The notes beneath the pieces were generated by a model. It ran no database searches, was not told where the DNA came from, and was given only the letters and a program-made list of their open reading frames with translations. Made by a program: the position numbers and the translations under genes. This document shows, in pieces, positions 1-7,980 of a stretch of DNA of 64,000 nucleotides. Within the stretch, counting starts at the first letter, position 1. Each line of letters starts with the position of its first letter. The stretch comes from Brevibacterium sanguinis (GTDB taxonomy: Bacteria > Actinomycetota > Actinomycetes > Actinomycetales > Brevibacteriaceae): positions 1 to 64,000 of the forward strand of contig NZ_QNSB01000004.1 of NCBI RefSeq assembly GCF_003315415.1, in the 5' to 3' direction.

Positions 1-612
1 GACGAGGGCGGGTGGGCCGCGCCGATGGTTACCTCCGACCACAGCCGCGGTCACTGCATGTGGGACGCGCCAGTGCCCGTGTGGGATTCGTACCGAGGCT
101 TCGGCCAGAGCCCGCGTGGCGGCGCAAAGGCTCCGCACGGCCATGGTCACCGGGCCGAGTGCGAGCTGCAGGGTCCGCAGCACGGTGTCCTCGCCGTGCT
201 TGAGCACCAGCGCGGTGGCGATGACCGCGCCGAGGTGCGCGAGCATCATCGTCGTGTCCGAGGCGCCGTGCGTGTGCGGCAGGGGCGCCGGGGAGAGGTC
301 GAGCGTCCCGGTCGCATGGTGGGTATGAGCGCCGAGGTGGCCGGTGGCTGCCGTGATCGTCCGGGGCGCTGCGGTGAACCAGCCCATGGTCGCGTGCATG
401 AGCATCTGCCCGAGGCCGAGGATCGCCCCGAGGGTGATGTATCCGAGTCGCCTGCCGGCGAGGATCATCGCCACCCACAGGACCAAGACGAAGACGAGTG
501 CGATGCCGAGGAGCGAGATCCGTCCCCCGGCGCCGAGGTGGGTGAGCGCGGCGAGCAGTATCGTGACGAGGGCGGCGAAGAGGGCCCGGACGGTCTTGTG
601 CGAACCGGTCAT
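1..612 (-). CDS. Multipass membrane protein, His-rich loop (partial)
   Basis: The reading frame opens with ATG at 612, preceded by a good Shine-Dalgarno (AGGAGGG), and runs without a stop off the left edge, so the C-terminus is missing. About 204 residues are visible. Four hydrophobic segments are clear near residues 8-30, 33-53, 57-77 and 125-142. The loop after the third is rich in histidine (HLGAHTHH, LPHTHG). This layout resembles an uncharacterised actinobacterial membrane family that I recall near copper-handling genes (YcnI, CopC), but that link is inference; no metal motif proves it. An operator-like palindrome lies 49 bases upstream. It may transport or bind a metal; function is not assigned. 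Confidence 0.6.
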   Translation of the reverse strand, partial: MTGSHKTVRALFAALVTILLAALTHLGAGGRISLLGIALVFVLVLWVAMILAGRRLGYITLGAILGLGQMLMHATMGWFTAAPRTITAATGHLGAHTHHATGTLDLSPAPLPHTHGASDTTMMLAHLGAVIATALVLKHGEDTVLRTLQLALGPVTMAVRSLCAATRALAEASVRIPHGHWRVPHAVTAAVVGGNHRRGPPALV

Positions 613-660
613 TGCCCTCCTGCCCCTGGAACCGTCACCGCTGCTCGGCGGACCCACTGT

Positions 661-677
661 TTCTACATAGTGTAGAA
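661..677. promoter_or_regulatory. 17-bp palindrome, BlaI/CopY-like operator candidate
   Basis: A perfect inverted repeat of TTCTACA and TGTAGAA around a TAG centre lies 49 bases upstream of the leftward membrane gene. The TACA...TGTA core resembles the operator class of BlaI/MecI/CopY winged-helix repressors, although those usually have a two-base centre. No such repressor gene is in the window; it could lie beyond the left edge. The identity of the binder is inference. Confidence 0.4.
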
Positions 678-737
678 CGAAAGTTCCGGCACGGAGCCCT
701 CAGCGACCACGATGTCGCCGGCGCCGCCTCGGCGGAA

Positions 738-1175
738 TCACTGCAGGGCGTCGGCGCCGGTCTCGGCGCGCGGCGTCGCGTCCTGCTTCACCGGCGTGAC
801 CGCGGGGATCTCGGCCGTGGCCTGGATCCGGGTCTTCGCGCCCTGTGGGGCGTTGTCAACGTTCGGCTGGATGCGCGACTGCACCTCCGGCGGTACCTGC
901 AGGGTGTCTGGTCCGAGCACGATCGAGGTGTCGCCGAGGTGCTTGAGCGCGATGGGGCAGGTGATCGTGATCTTCAGTCGACGATTGACGCATTCGCTGA
1001 CGGCGCAGCGGATGAGTTCCCGGCAGTGCTGCTCGGCGTCCATCGTGTCGATGGCCTCGCAGTAGACGAAGAGGATCTCATTGTCGGCGATGTTGTAGTG
1101 CAGAGAAGCGACGAGCTCGCCCGGAATGTAGAGGTCGAATTTCGATGCTTTTCGATTGTTCAGCATTGTGTACAT
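738..1175 (-). CDS. GNAT-like protein with degenerate acetyl-CoA loop
   Basis: This encodes 145 residues from ATG at 1175, with AGGGGA seven bases upstream. Residues 1-95 closely match the protein at 54595-54918: both begin MYTML, then KFDLY, LVASLHY and a final TCPIA. The pattern recalls the small COG2388/YidJ-type GNAT fold (short beta strands, an acidic EA segment, a long helix, then a strand ending in CP). The glycine-rich Q/RxxGxG/A loop that binds acetyl-CoA is absent; the equivalent place reads DTMDAEQHCREL. Catalysis is therefore doubtful. Residues 96-145 are a Pro/Ala/Thr-rich tail not present in the paralogue. It lies downstream of the ANTAR gene on the same strand. Confidence 0.6.
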   Translation of the reverse strand: MYTMLNNRKASKFDLYIPGELVASLHYNIADNEILFVYCEAIDTMDAEQHCRELIRCAVSECVNRRLKITITCPIALKHLGDTSIVLGPDTLQVPPEVQSRIQPNVDNAPQGAKTRIQATAEIPAVTPVKQDATPRAETGADALQ

Positions 1176-1279
1176 ACAGCAGTCCCCTGTTGAATCGGGG
1201 CCGACTGCTTGACCTGGCTCGAGCCTAACGAGAAGAAGTGCTGGTCAGCAAACTCGCGGGTGGGACGGCATCTGTGATA

Positions 1280-2011
1280 TCAGTTCTCGAACACCGTGGC
1301 CGGGGTGGATTGTCCGACCGAGGCGACGAGTTCCTCCGCCAGTTCCCGCAGTTTGATGTTCCTGTGCGACGAGGCCATCTTGAGGATCTCGAAAGCCTCG
1401 TCCTGGTTGCACTGGGTCTGAGCCATCGTGATCCCGATGGCGATGTCGATGACGGTGCGGGACTCCATGGCACGCTGACGGTCCTCGGCCAGCTCCGCGC
1501 TCCTCGCGATGCGCAGCGCGACCCGCAGTGCTCGAGACGCCAGACCGGCGTAGCGCTGCGCCGCCTCGATCGTGTTGTCGCTGAACCCGCCGGGAGCGGT
1601 CGTGTAGAGGTTCATCGCCGCCTTCGCGAGTTCGTCGACGTCGAGCGGAACGGCGAGCACGCTGCGCAGGCCCTGCTCGCGGACCACTGACATGTAGTCG
1701 GGCCAGCGGGTCTCATGGGCGACGTCGTCGACGCGGATGAGCCTGCCCGTCCGCTGGGCTTCGAGGCAGGGCCCTTCATCGAATCCCGCCTGGACCTCGT
1801 CCATCTGCCGGGCTTCCTCGTCGCTGCTGCCGACGATCGTCACCCGCTTCCTCCGCTCCAAGGTGATGCCGCAGAGAACGGGAAGCTCCCGGGAGATCTC
1901 CAGAGCGGCCAGTCGGGCGAGATCGTCGAGGAACGGACCGAGCTCCTGGTCGGTTGCGAGAAGTTCATGCAGAAGCTCGGAAGCGTCCGCGTGCGAATGT
2001 CCAGAGTCCAT
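1280..2011 (-). CDS. GAF-ANTAR transcription antiterminator
   Basis: 243 residues. The ATG at 2011 has GGAAAGG upstream. A GAF-type sensor domain covers about residues 30-165 (recognisable in EEARQMDEVQAGFDEGPC and LRSVLAVPL). An ANTAR RNA-binding domain follows at about 170-232, with the usual order: SRTVIDIAIGITMAQ, a DEAFEIL helix and KLRELAEELV. ANTAR proteins bind twin RNA hairpins and prevent termination of target transcripts; the GAF domain usually reports a small ligand or stress. This two-domain build is very common in actinobacteria. No twin-hairpin target is obvious next to it, so its regulon is unknown. The neighbour at 738-1175 is on the same strand about 100 bases downstream. 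Confidence 0.85.
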   Translation of the reverse strand: MDSGHSHADASELLHELLATDQELGPFLDDLARLAALEISRELPVLCGITLERRKRVTIVGSSDEEARQMDEVQAGFDEGPCLEAQRTGRLIRVDDVAHETRWPDYMSVVREQGLRSVLAVPLDVDELAKAAMNLYTTAPGGFSDNTIEAAQRYAGLASRALRVALRIARSAELAEDRQRAMESRTVIDIAIGITMAQTQCNQDEAFEILKMASSHRNIKLRELAEELVASVGQSTPATVFEN

Positions 2012-2068
2012 GACAGGGCCTTTCCAGCAAGAAGAACGAGACCCGTCACCGAGTCGGATGTTCGAAGA

Positions 2069-3508
2069 TCATACATCCATATTCTGGGACCGGATCGGCG
2101 AGTCGGCACGATCGCGAGCATCGATGCCGAGGATTGCGCCGCCCATCATGGTGGTGAGCACCAAGGGGAAGACATATCGGTAGTCCTGAGCAGGAACTGT
2201 GGGGAAGAAGCTCGCGAGATACATGAGCCCGGCGGACAGCACGCAGAGACCCATGAACGATCGCGCTCTGACCGCCGCGACAAGTCCGATGGTGCTGAGC
2301 ATCAGCCAGAACCACCCGTGATACAGCCAGGGAAGCTGCTCGACACCCAGGTCCACCACGTAACTCTCCACGGCGCTGTTGGCTCGCGGGTACTCCAGCT
2401 GTTCGAATGCGATCTCCTCGTCGACGAACTGGAGTTTGCTCGTGAAGAGAAGTTGGCCGAAGGTGAAGAGTCGGTAGTCGACATAGCGGGGCAGCTCGCG
2501 CGGCACCTGCTCGATCCAGAGCGCGGTTATCTCGTCAGGTCGGTCGACACCGGTGAAATCACCTGCGGCTCCCCGGCCGTAGCACCTCCAATAGGCGTCC
2601 CAGAACGCGTCCTTCTCGGCGCACTCGGCCTTGGCGGTGAGCAGCTTCTCCTTGAGTTGCGGGGAGGCCACCTCACTGCGCTCCACGGCCTCGTCAGGGA
2701 GAGCGAAGATGATGTCGTCGATCATCACCTGCGTGAACTGCGAATTGTGCGTGGGTTCAACGGCGGCGTCGATGGCCTTGCCGACTCCGATCACGGCGAC
2801 GACGAACGCGCACACAGCGGACGCCGCGATGAGAATGGGGCGGCGTAGGCGCCGAGTCGACCAGGGACCGGTGAGCGCGTAGCATCCCGCAAGCAGAAGG
2901 AACGGGGAGATGACTATCGCGTTCTTCCTCACCAGCACGGCGTAGAGCAGCAAGAGGACGCTGAGGCCGAAGAGCGCCCAGCCGATCCGCTTCCCCACGA
3001 CTCTGATGAGGACTATGCACACGATCGCCCCCAGCATTGCCAGAGCCAGGTGGACGTCCTTCCATACGGCTCCCCACATGTTGATCGTGTTCGGCAGCAG
3101 AACGAATGCTTGCGCCGCTGGAGCTGTCCACCATCTTCCTGTGGACCGCAGCAGGAACAGAGACAGTCCGCACGCGCACAGCCAGGAAAAGACAATCTGC
3201 ACCACCGCCAGAGACCCGAAGCTTCCTGTGACGGAGATGAGGCCGCGCCAGACGAGGCTCATGATCACCGGATGCCAGTCGTTGAATGGCTCTTCCCCCA
3301 CCGCCTGCTGGAGCTGGAACCAGCTGTCGTACGTCAGGAGACCGGGCGCCGTGGCCCGGATGAGGTAGAGCGCTGCGAGTAGACCGACAAGGCAGCTCAC
3401 CGCAAACGACCACTTCTCGCGACAGCCGAGCCTGCGCACCCGCAGGCGCGGTGAGACATCGGCACCGAAGAAGGACAGAACTCTCGTCATGAGACGTAGT
3501 GGAGGCAT
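2069..3508 (-). CDS. Polytopic GT-C-like membrane protein (DUF6020-like)
   Basis: About 480 residues with roughly ten hydrophobic segments. A large extracytoplasmic first loop contains TYDSWFQLQQA followed by FNDWHPVIM; an acidic/His loop of this kind is typical of lipid-linked-sugar glycosyltransferases of the GT-C fold and of the DUF6020 group. Reading frame continues upstream of 3508, so starts at 3490, 3508 or 3529 are all possible; none has a strong ribosome site. It is the last gene of a leftward run after a GT2 and a GtrA protein. That trio matches three-component Gtr systems, in which this protein would transfer the flipped sugar to a surface acceptor. The acceptor, perhaps teichoic acid, is inference. 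Confidence 0.65.
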   Translation of the reverse strand: MPPLRLMTRVLSFFGADVSPRLRVRRLGCREKWSFAVSCLVGLLAALYLIRATAPGLLTYDSWFQLQQAVGEEPFNDWHPVIMSLVWRGLISVTGSFGSLAVVQIVFSWLCACGLSLFLLRSTGRWWTAPAAQAFVLLPNTINMWGAVWKDVHLALAMLGAIVCIVLIRVVGKRIGWALFGLSVLLLLYAVLVRKNAIVISPFLLLAGCYALTGPWSTRRLRRPILIAASAVCAFVVAVIGVGKAIDAAVEPTHNSQFTQVMIDDIIFALPDEAVERSEVASPQLKEKLLTAKAECAEKDAFWDAYWRCYGRGAAGDFTGVDRPDEITALWIEQVPRELPRYVDYRLFTFGQLLFTSKLQFVDEEIAFEQLEYPRANSAVESYVVDLGVEQLPWLYHGWFWLMLSTIGLVAAVRARSFMGLCVLSAGLMYLASFFPTVPAQDYRYVFPLVLTTMMGGAILGIDARDRADSPIRSQNMDV

Positions 3509-3613
3509 CACACCATTATGAGGGAGCATCTCCCGCGCTGACGGCCGCCCACATGGGGCAGGCAATGGTGGGACCTGTGAAGCTTCTCACGGTGGGCGAG
3601 GCGCTGAGTCCGG

Positions 3614-4132
3614 TCAGTCGCGTGGGTGGGACTCCGACCCCACCACCGGCTCATCCATCGCCACCACCACCTCGGCAGCAGGAACAGCCTCCCTGAACAC
3701 CCACGTCCGATACGCATAGAACCGGAACAGCATCGCCAACCCGATACCCACCACATTCGTCGAGATGTTGTAACTGAGCTGATCCTGCCACCCCAGCAGA
3801 TACCACGTCACACCCAACGGCAGCACCGAGATCACCATCCCGGCCAGATTCACCACCACGAACAGCACGATCCCCCGCAGATTCGACTGCGTGGTCCGAT
3901 CCCCATACGTCCACAGCTTGTTGCCCAGCCACACCACGACCATCGCCACGATCGTCGAGACGATCTTCGCCTTGATCGGAGACCCCTCGAGCAGAGCCGG
4001 CACCGGACCCAGACCATAGGCGAGGACATTCGAGAGACCGACATCGACGACATACCCGAAACCACCGACAGTGAGGAACTTGACAGCCTCCACCGCGATG
4101 CGCCGGACCCGCTCCGCAAGAGATTCATTCAT
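3614..4132 (-). CDS. GtrA-family membrane protein, lipid-sugar flippase
   Basis: 172 residues with four transmembrane segments and the GtrA pattern: an N-terminal FLTVGGFGYVVDVGLSN, a central KIVSTIVAMVVVWLGNKLWTY and a C-terminal MLFRFYAYRTWVF. GtrA proteins are thought to flip polyprenyl-phosphate sugars across the membrane. It lies between the GT2 (4176-5204) and the polytopic protein (2069-3508) on the same strand, with gaps of 43 and about 105 bases, which supports an operon. A charged C-terminal tail of about 25 residues follows the last helix. Confidence in the family is high; the substrate is not known. Confidence 0.85.
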   Translation of the reverse strand: MNESLAERVRRIAVEAVKFLTVGGFGYVVDVGLSNVLAYGLGPVPALLEGSPIKAKIVSTIVAMVVVWLGNKLWTYGDRTTQSNLRGIVLFVVVNLAGMVISVLPLGVTWYLLGWQDQLSYNISTNVVGIGLAMLFRFYAYRTWVFREAVPAAEVVVAMDEPVVGSESHPRD

Positions 4133-4175
4133 GACGGACGAATCTCGCCTCCGAGTGTCAGACGTTCAATCTCGA

Positions 4176-5204
4176 TCATGTGGCAAAACGGGAAACTGCA
4201 GGCCCGCTGTCATCGACGCGTGTGGCCGACGGCACCTTGACTCGCACCTCAGTCGCTGGCAGTTCCGTGGTGCCGCTCACGGCAGGTAGTCCCAGGTAGC
4301 ACAACCGCGACGTCTCCCGCCTCGCCCGACGCAAACCATCCAACGTCAACCCCACACTCCCCAACACAAACGCCAACCCCATCAGAGCCGCAGCAAGAAT
4401 CGCCGTCGGGAACCGCGGCACCAACCCCGTCTGCCAAAACTCCCACACCACCGGCAACCCCAACACCAACGACAACACGGCAAGAACCGCCGTCCACACC
4501 CCATAGAACAACCGCGGACGCTCATGCCGCACCAACGCCGTGATCAGACCAAGAATCCGAAACCCATCCCGAAACGTCGACAACTTCGACTCACTCCCAA
4601 CAGGACGATCCCGAAACCCCACCGGCACCTCAGCCGTCGGCAGACGCAACGCCATCATATGCACCGTCAACTCGGTCTCGATCTCGAACCTCCGACTGAT
4701 CGCCGGAAACGACTTGACGAACCGCCGCGAGAACACCCGAAACCCCGACAACATGTCCGAAACCTCAGACCCGAACAACCACCCCGTCAACCGGTTGAAC
4801 ATCCGATTGCCCAACTCATGACCAGGCCGATACGACGACGTCTCCGCAGTGTCCTGCCGCACCCCCAGCACATGGTCATACGGACCCGCCACCAGAGTCG
4901 CGATCATCTGAGGCAGGTGTGCCGCCTCATACGTGTCATCACCATCGACCATCACGTAGACATCAGCATCGATGTCCGCGAACGCCCGCCGCACGACATT
5001 GCCCTTGCCCGGGGTGTCCTCCCGACGCACGATCGCCCCCGCCTGGGCAGCCCGCTCGGCGGTCCGGTCGCTCGAGCAGTTGTCATACACATACACCGTC
5101 ATCCCCGGCACCGCCGCCTTGAGATCAGCCACCACCTTGCCCACAGTGATCTCCTCATTGTGGCAGGGAACAATAGCAGCGATCCTGGCCGCGGTCTCAA
5201 GCAT
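4176..5204 (-). CDS. GT2 polyprenyl-phosphate sugar transferase (GtrB/DPM1-like)
   Basis: 342 residues from ATG at 5204; an upstream in-frame ATG at 5222 is also possible, but AGAGGT sits at good spacing only for 5204. The GT2 domain begins at once with IAAIVPCHNEE, continues with a YDNCSSDRTAE nucleotide loop and VMVDGDDTYEA (DxD metal site), and contains DMLSGFRVFSRRF. Two or three hydrophobic helices near residues 245-310 anchor it, as in dolichol/undecaprenyl-phosphate glycosyltransferases. It would charge the lipid carrier that GtrA flips. The last 40 residues are a polar cytoplasmic tail. It is divergent from the glycerophosphotransferase gene at 5494, with a 289-base gap between. Confidence 0.85.
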   Translation of the reverse strand: MLETAARIAAIVPCHNEEITVGKVVADLKAAVPGMTVYVYDNCSSDRTAERAAQAGAIVRREDTPGKGNVVRRAFADIDADVYVMVDGDDTYEAAHLPQMIATLVAGPYDHVLGVRQDTAETSSYRPGHELGNRMFNRLTGWLFGSEVSDMLSGFRVFSRRFVKSFPAISRRFEIETELTVHMMALRLPTAEVPVGFRDRPVGSESKLSTFRDGFRILGLITALVRHERPRLFYGVWTAVLAVLSLVLGLPVVWEFWQTGLVPRFPTAILAAALMGLAFVLGSVGLTLDGLRRARRETSRLCYLGLPAVSGTTELPATEVRVKVPSATRVDDSGPAVSRFAT

Positions 5205-5493
5205 CACGTCTACCTCTGTCATCGATCGGTGATCGCCCACTCGGTGATCGGAGCGGGCCTTCCTACCAATCATAGTGACTGAGAACTTCCCCGATGAGTC
5301 GGCCCTCGGCGGGTGGCGACGGTACCGTTCGTTCTCGAGCGCCTTGGATCCTCCCCGGCGGGCCGCGGCGAAACGCCGATCATCGCGTCATCGACCCTTC
5401 TGAGCGGATCCCGAGTCGGTCACCGCGACCGATCCCATAAACTAGAGTGTCCGACATTGATCTGTTGCCCTGAATGAGCGGAGACGGCCGAAT

Positions 5494-6774
5494 ATGAGCA
5501 CTGTCCTGAAGAACCTGAAGGTCAAGCGTCCCAGATTCCGACCGTTGGTCCGCAGCGTCGGTCTCGCAGCTCTCGAATCCAAGCCGTGGAAGGCGACCAG
5601 CCGTTGGCTTCGTGGGACGGCTGCCATTGAACGCCTCGAGCTGGAGTACGACGGCTCAGGGCTCGACACTCCCGTCATCGTCTATTTCGGCGATGGTCCT
5701 GCAAAGCTCTATCAGGTGCTTCAGTGGCTGCCCATCTTCGAGGAGCTCGACAACACGCACCCCGTGGCCATTGTCCTCCGCTCTCCCAGAGCGCTGCAGG
5801 AGTTGAGGTCCATCACCCATCTACCGCTCGTGCTCAAACGACGCTTCGATCCCTTGCAGGACTTCTATCACGAGCTTGATCCGAAAGTTGCGCTCTACGT
5901 CAACAACGGTGTGAGGAACTTCCAGTCCCTTGGATATGCCCCGATGGTTCACGTCCACATCAACCACGGCGAGAGCGACAAAGTGTCGATGGTGTCGAAC
6001 CAGGTCAAAGCCTATGACCGGGTCCTTGTGGCCGGACCCGCGGCAATCGAACGACACAAGAAAGCGCTCATCGAGTTCGACTTCAACAAGCTCGTCGAGA
6101 TCGGCCGGCCCCAACTCGACATCGATCTTCACTCCACACTTCCGCAGACAGACAGAAGAACAGCCATGTATGCGCCGACGTGGGAGGGTGAGAACGACGC
6201 CAACAACTACACCTCGGTCGACTGCTTCGGAGTTGCCATCGTCGAGGCGCTGCTCAGCATTCCGGACATCAGAGTCGTCTACAAACCGCACCCGCGCGTG
6301 GAGACATCACAGGAACTCGAGATGGTCCAAGCGGATGCGCGGATTCGTCAGCTCATCGAGGACGCCGACGAGAGCAGCAGCGAACATGTCATCTCGATGC
6401 AGGGCGACATCCTCCAGATGTTCGCCGATGTCGACCTGCTCATCACCGACATCTCGAGCGTTGGCCTCGACTTCCTCTATCTTCGGCCTCAGGCTCCGAT
6501 CATCCTCACCGACCGCCGCAACGATCTGGTCCGGCTCAATGAGGATTCCCCGATCTCGCGCGCGACACCGGTCATCACCCAATCGAACCGGGATGACATC
6601 CGAGAGACCGTCACCCGCCTTCTCGAGGCCGATCCCCACATGGAGGACCGCCGGAGACTGCGCTCCTTCTACTTCGGTGAGCGAGCCGTGGGTGAGTCGA
6701 CTCGAACGTTCATCGCCACGATCGAATCGCTGATCGAGTCGCGACGACAGGAGATCGCCGGAAAGCCCCTGTGA
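5494..6774 (+). CDS. CDP-glycerol glycerophosphotransferase family protein
   Basis: 426 residues, starting ATG with GGAG ten bases upstream. The Glyphos_transf fold (PF04464; TagB/TagF family) is shown by HINHGESDKVSMVSNQVKAYD, YAPTWEG, VYKPHPR and LITDISSVGLDFLYL. Known members move glycerol-phosphate from CDP-glycerol to a lipid-linked primer or growing chain at the inner face of the membrane. It has no N-terminal GT2, unlike the enzyme at 7977-10838, and is a near sister of the one at 16731-17978 (both have HGES and a SMxSNQxKAYD motif). It is the only rightward gene of the locus and converges with 6805-7980 after 30 bases. Role as primase, polymerase or side enzyme cannot be told from sequence. 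Confidence 0.8.
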   Translation: MSTVLKNLKVKRPRFRPLVRSVGLAALESKPWKATSRWLRGTAAIERLELEYDGSGLDTPVIVYFGDGPAKLYQVLQWLPIFEELDNTHPVAIVLRSPRALQELRSITHLPLVLKRRFDPLQDFYHELDPKVALYVNNGVRNFQSLGYAPMVHVHINHGESDKVSMVSNQVKAYDRVLVAGPAAIERHKKALIEFDFNKLVEIGRPQLDIDLHSTLPQTDRRTAMYAPTWEGENDANNYTSVDCFGVAIVEALLSIPDIRVVYKPHPRVETSQELEMVQADARIRQLIEDADESSSEHVISMQGDILQMFADVDLLITDISSVGLDFLYLRPQAPIILTDRRNDLVRLNEDSPISRATPVITQSNRDDIRETVTRLLEADPHMEDRRRLRSFYFGERAVGESTRTFIATIESLIESRRQEIAGKPL

Positions 6775-6804
6775 TCGCCTGAGGGTCGTCCGACTTCGAC
6801 AGAC

Positions 6805-7980
6805 TCAGCGAGCCATCTGAAGGAAGAGATCCTCCCATTGGTCGAGGATGACATCGGGTGAGTACCTCTTCATGTCCTGAGCGCACTCGACCGACATTCG
6901 GGAAAGACGCTCAGGGTCGTTGGCCAGCGAAGCGATCGCATCTGCCATCGCCGGCACATGGTTCTGAGGCACGATGAGGCCTGTCCTCTCGGACTCGACG
7001 AGGCTTCTCACTCCTGGTGAGCAGTCGAAGGCAACAGTGGGCACACCAAGCAGACCCGCCTCGACGATGGCGATCGGCAATCCTTCATGCTGGGACGAGA
7101 TCACGTGGATCTTCGACGACGCCAGGACCTCTTCGATCTGGTCTGTCTTCCCCATGAGGCGGACCCGGGGTATCGACCTGACGTCGATCATCTCCTGCAG
7201 CTGGTGTCTGAGCTCGCCTTCTCCCCAGAGCTCGACGTTCCAGTCCAGCAGATCGTGGGCGATCTGTTCCCACGCCGCAAGCAGCAGGTGGAGAGACTTG
7301 ACCTCGTCGTAGCGACCAAGAGCGACGATCGTGTTCCGACGCTCAACCGGTCCAGGTTCAGAAACCGTGACCGGATTCGGGATCCAGTGAGTGTTGTTGA
7401 GCCCGGCCAAGCGGAAGCTCAGCGCGTCGTCCTCGGTGAGGAAGACGGTCCTGTCGACCTCGGGGTAGGCGTTCATGACGCGGCTGTAGTCGCGTCCGGT
7501 GAGCTTCGACCCATGGAACGCCCCGTGGTACTGGCCGATGACGCGGGGATGATCGAAATCGTTCGCATCGTATCCGGCTTCGAGCAGGTGCTCCATTCCG
7601 TAAACCTGTGTGCAGATGATCAGCGTCCGCGAACCCCAATGGGGTATCAGTTCGCGAAGCTTATCGACGGCGATCTTGCGCAGTTCGAAGCGCTTCCTGT
7701 GGCGAGCCATTCGGGCTCGATCCTTCTTGTCCGCCTCGGATCGAATGTTCCAGTCCGGCGGTGGCGGTTCTGGCATGAGCGTGTGCACGACGATCTGATC
7801 CGAACGTTCGATGACCTGCTGATGGCCCTCGGGCGGTGGGGATATTCCCACAAGCTCGGTCTCATAGCCGCGACCATGGAATCCTCGGGCCATCTCATTG
7901 ATGAATCGACCGACACCGCCGAGACGGTCGACATCATTTGCCATGAGCACGATTCGATCGAATGGCGTTCCCGGCCTCAT
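6805..7980 (-). CDS. GT4 family glycosyltransferase
   Basis: 391 residues. The start is placed at ATG 7980 because it overlaps the stop of the upstream gene as ATGA; an in-frame ATG at 7992 is also possible. The GT-B fold is evident: an N-terminal NDVDRLGGVGRFINEMARGF glycine motif and a C-terminal donor domain with VALGRYDEVKSLHLLLAAW, SSQHEGLPIAIVEAG and GVPTVAFDC, the E-x7-E pattern of GT4 retaining enzymes. Translational coupling to the GT2-TagF fusion suggests it glycosylates the teichoic acid or its linkage unit. The donor sugar is unknown. Confidence 0.8.
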   Translation of the reverse strand: MRPGTPFDRIVLMANDVDRLGGVGRFINEMARGFHGRGYETELVGISPPPEGHQQVIERSDQIVVHTLMPEPPPPDWNIRSEADKKDRARMARHRKRFELRKIAVDKLRELIPHWGSRTLIICTQVYGMEHLLEAGYDANDFDHPRVIGQYHGAFHGSKLTGRDYSRVMNAYPEVDRTVFLTEDDALSFRLAGLNNTHWIPNPVTVSEPGPVERRNTIVALGRYDEVKSLHLLLAAWEQIAHDLLDWNVELWGEGELRHQLQEMIDVRSIPRVRLMGKTDQIEEVLASSKIHVISSQHEGLPIAIVEAGLLGVPTVAFDCSPGVRSLVESERTGLIVPQNHVPAMADAIASLANDPERLSRMSVECAQDMKRYSPDVILDQWEDLFLQMAR

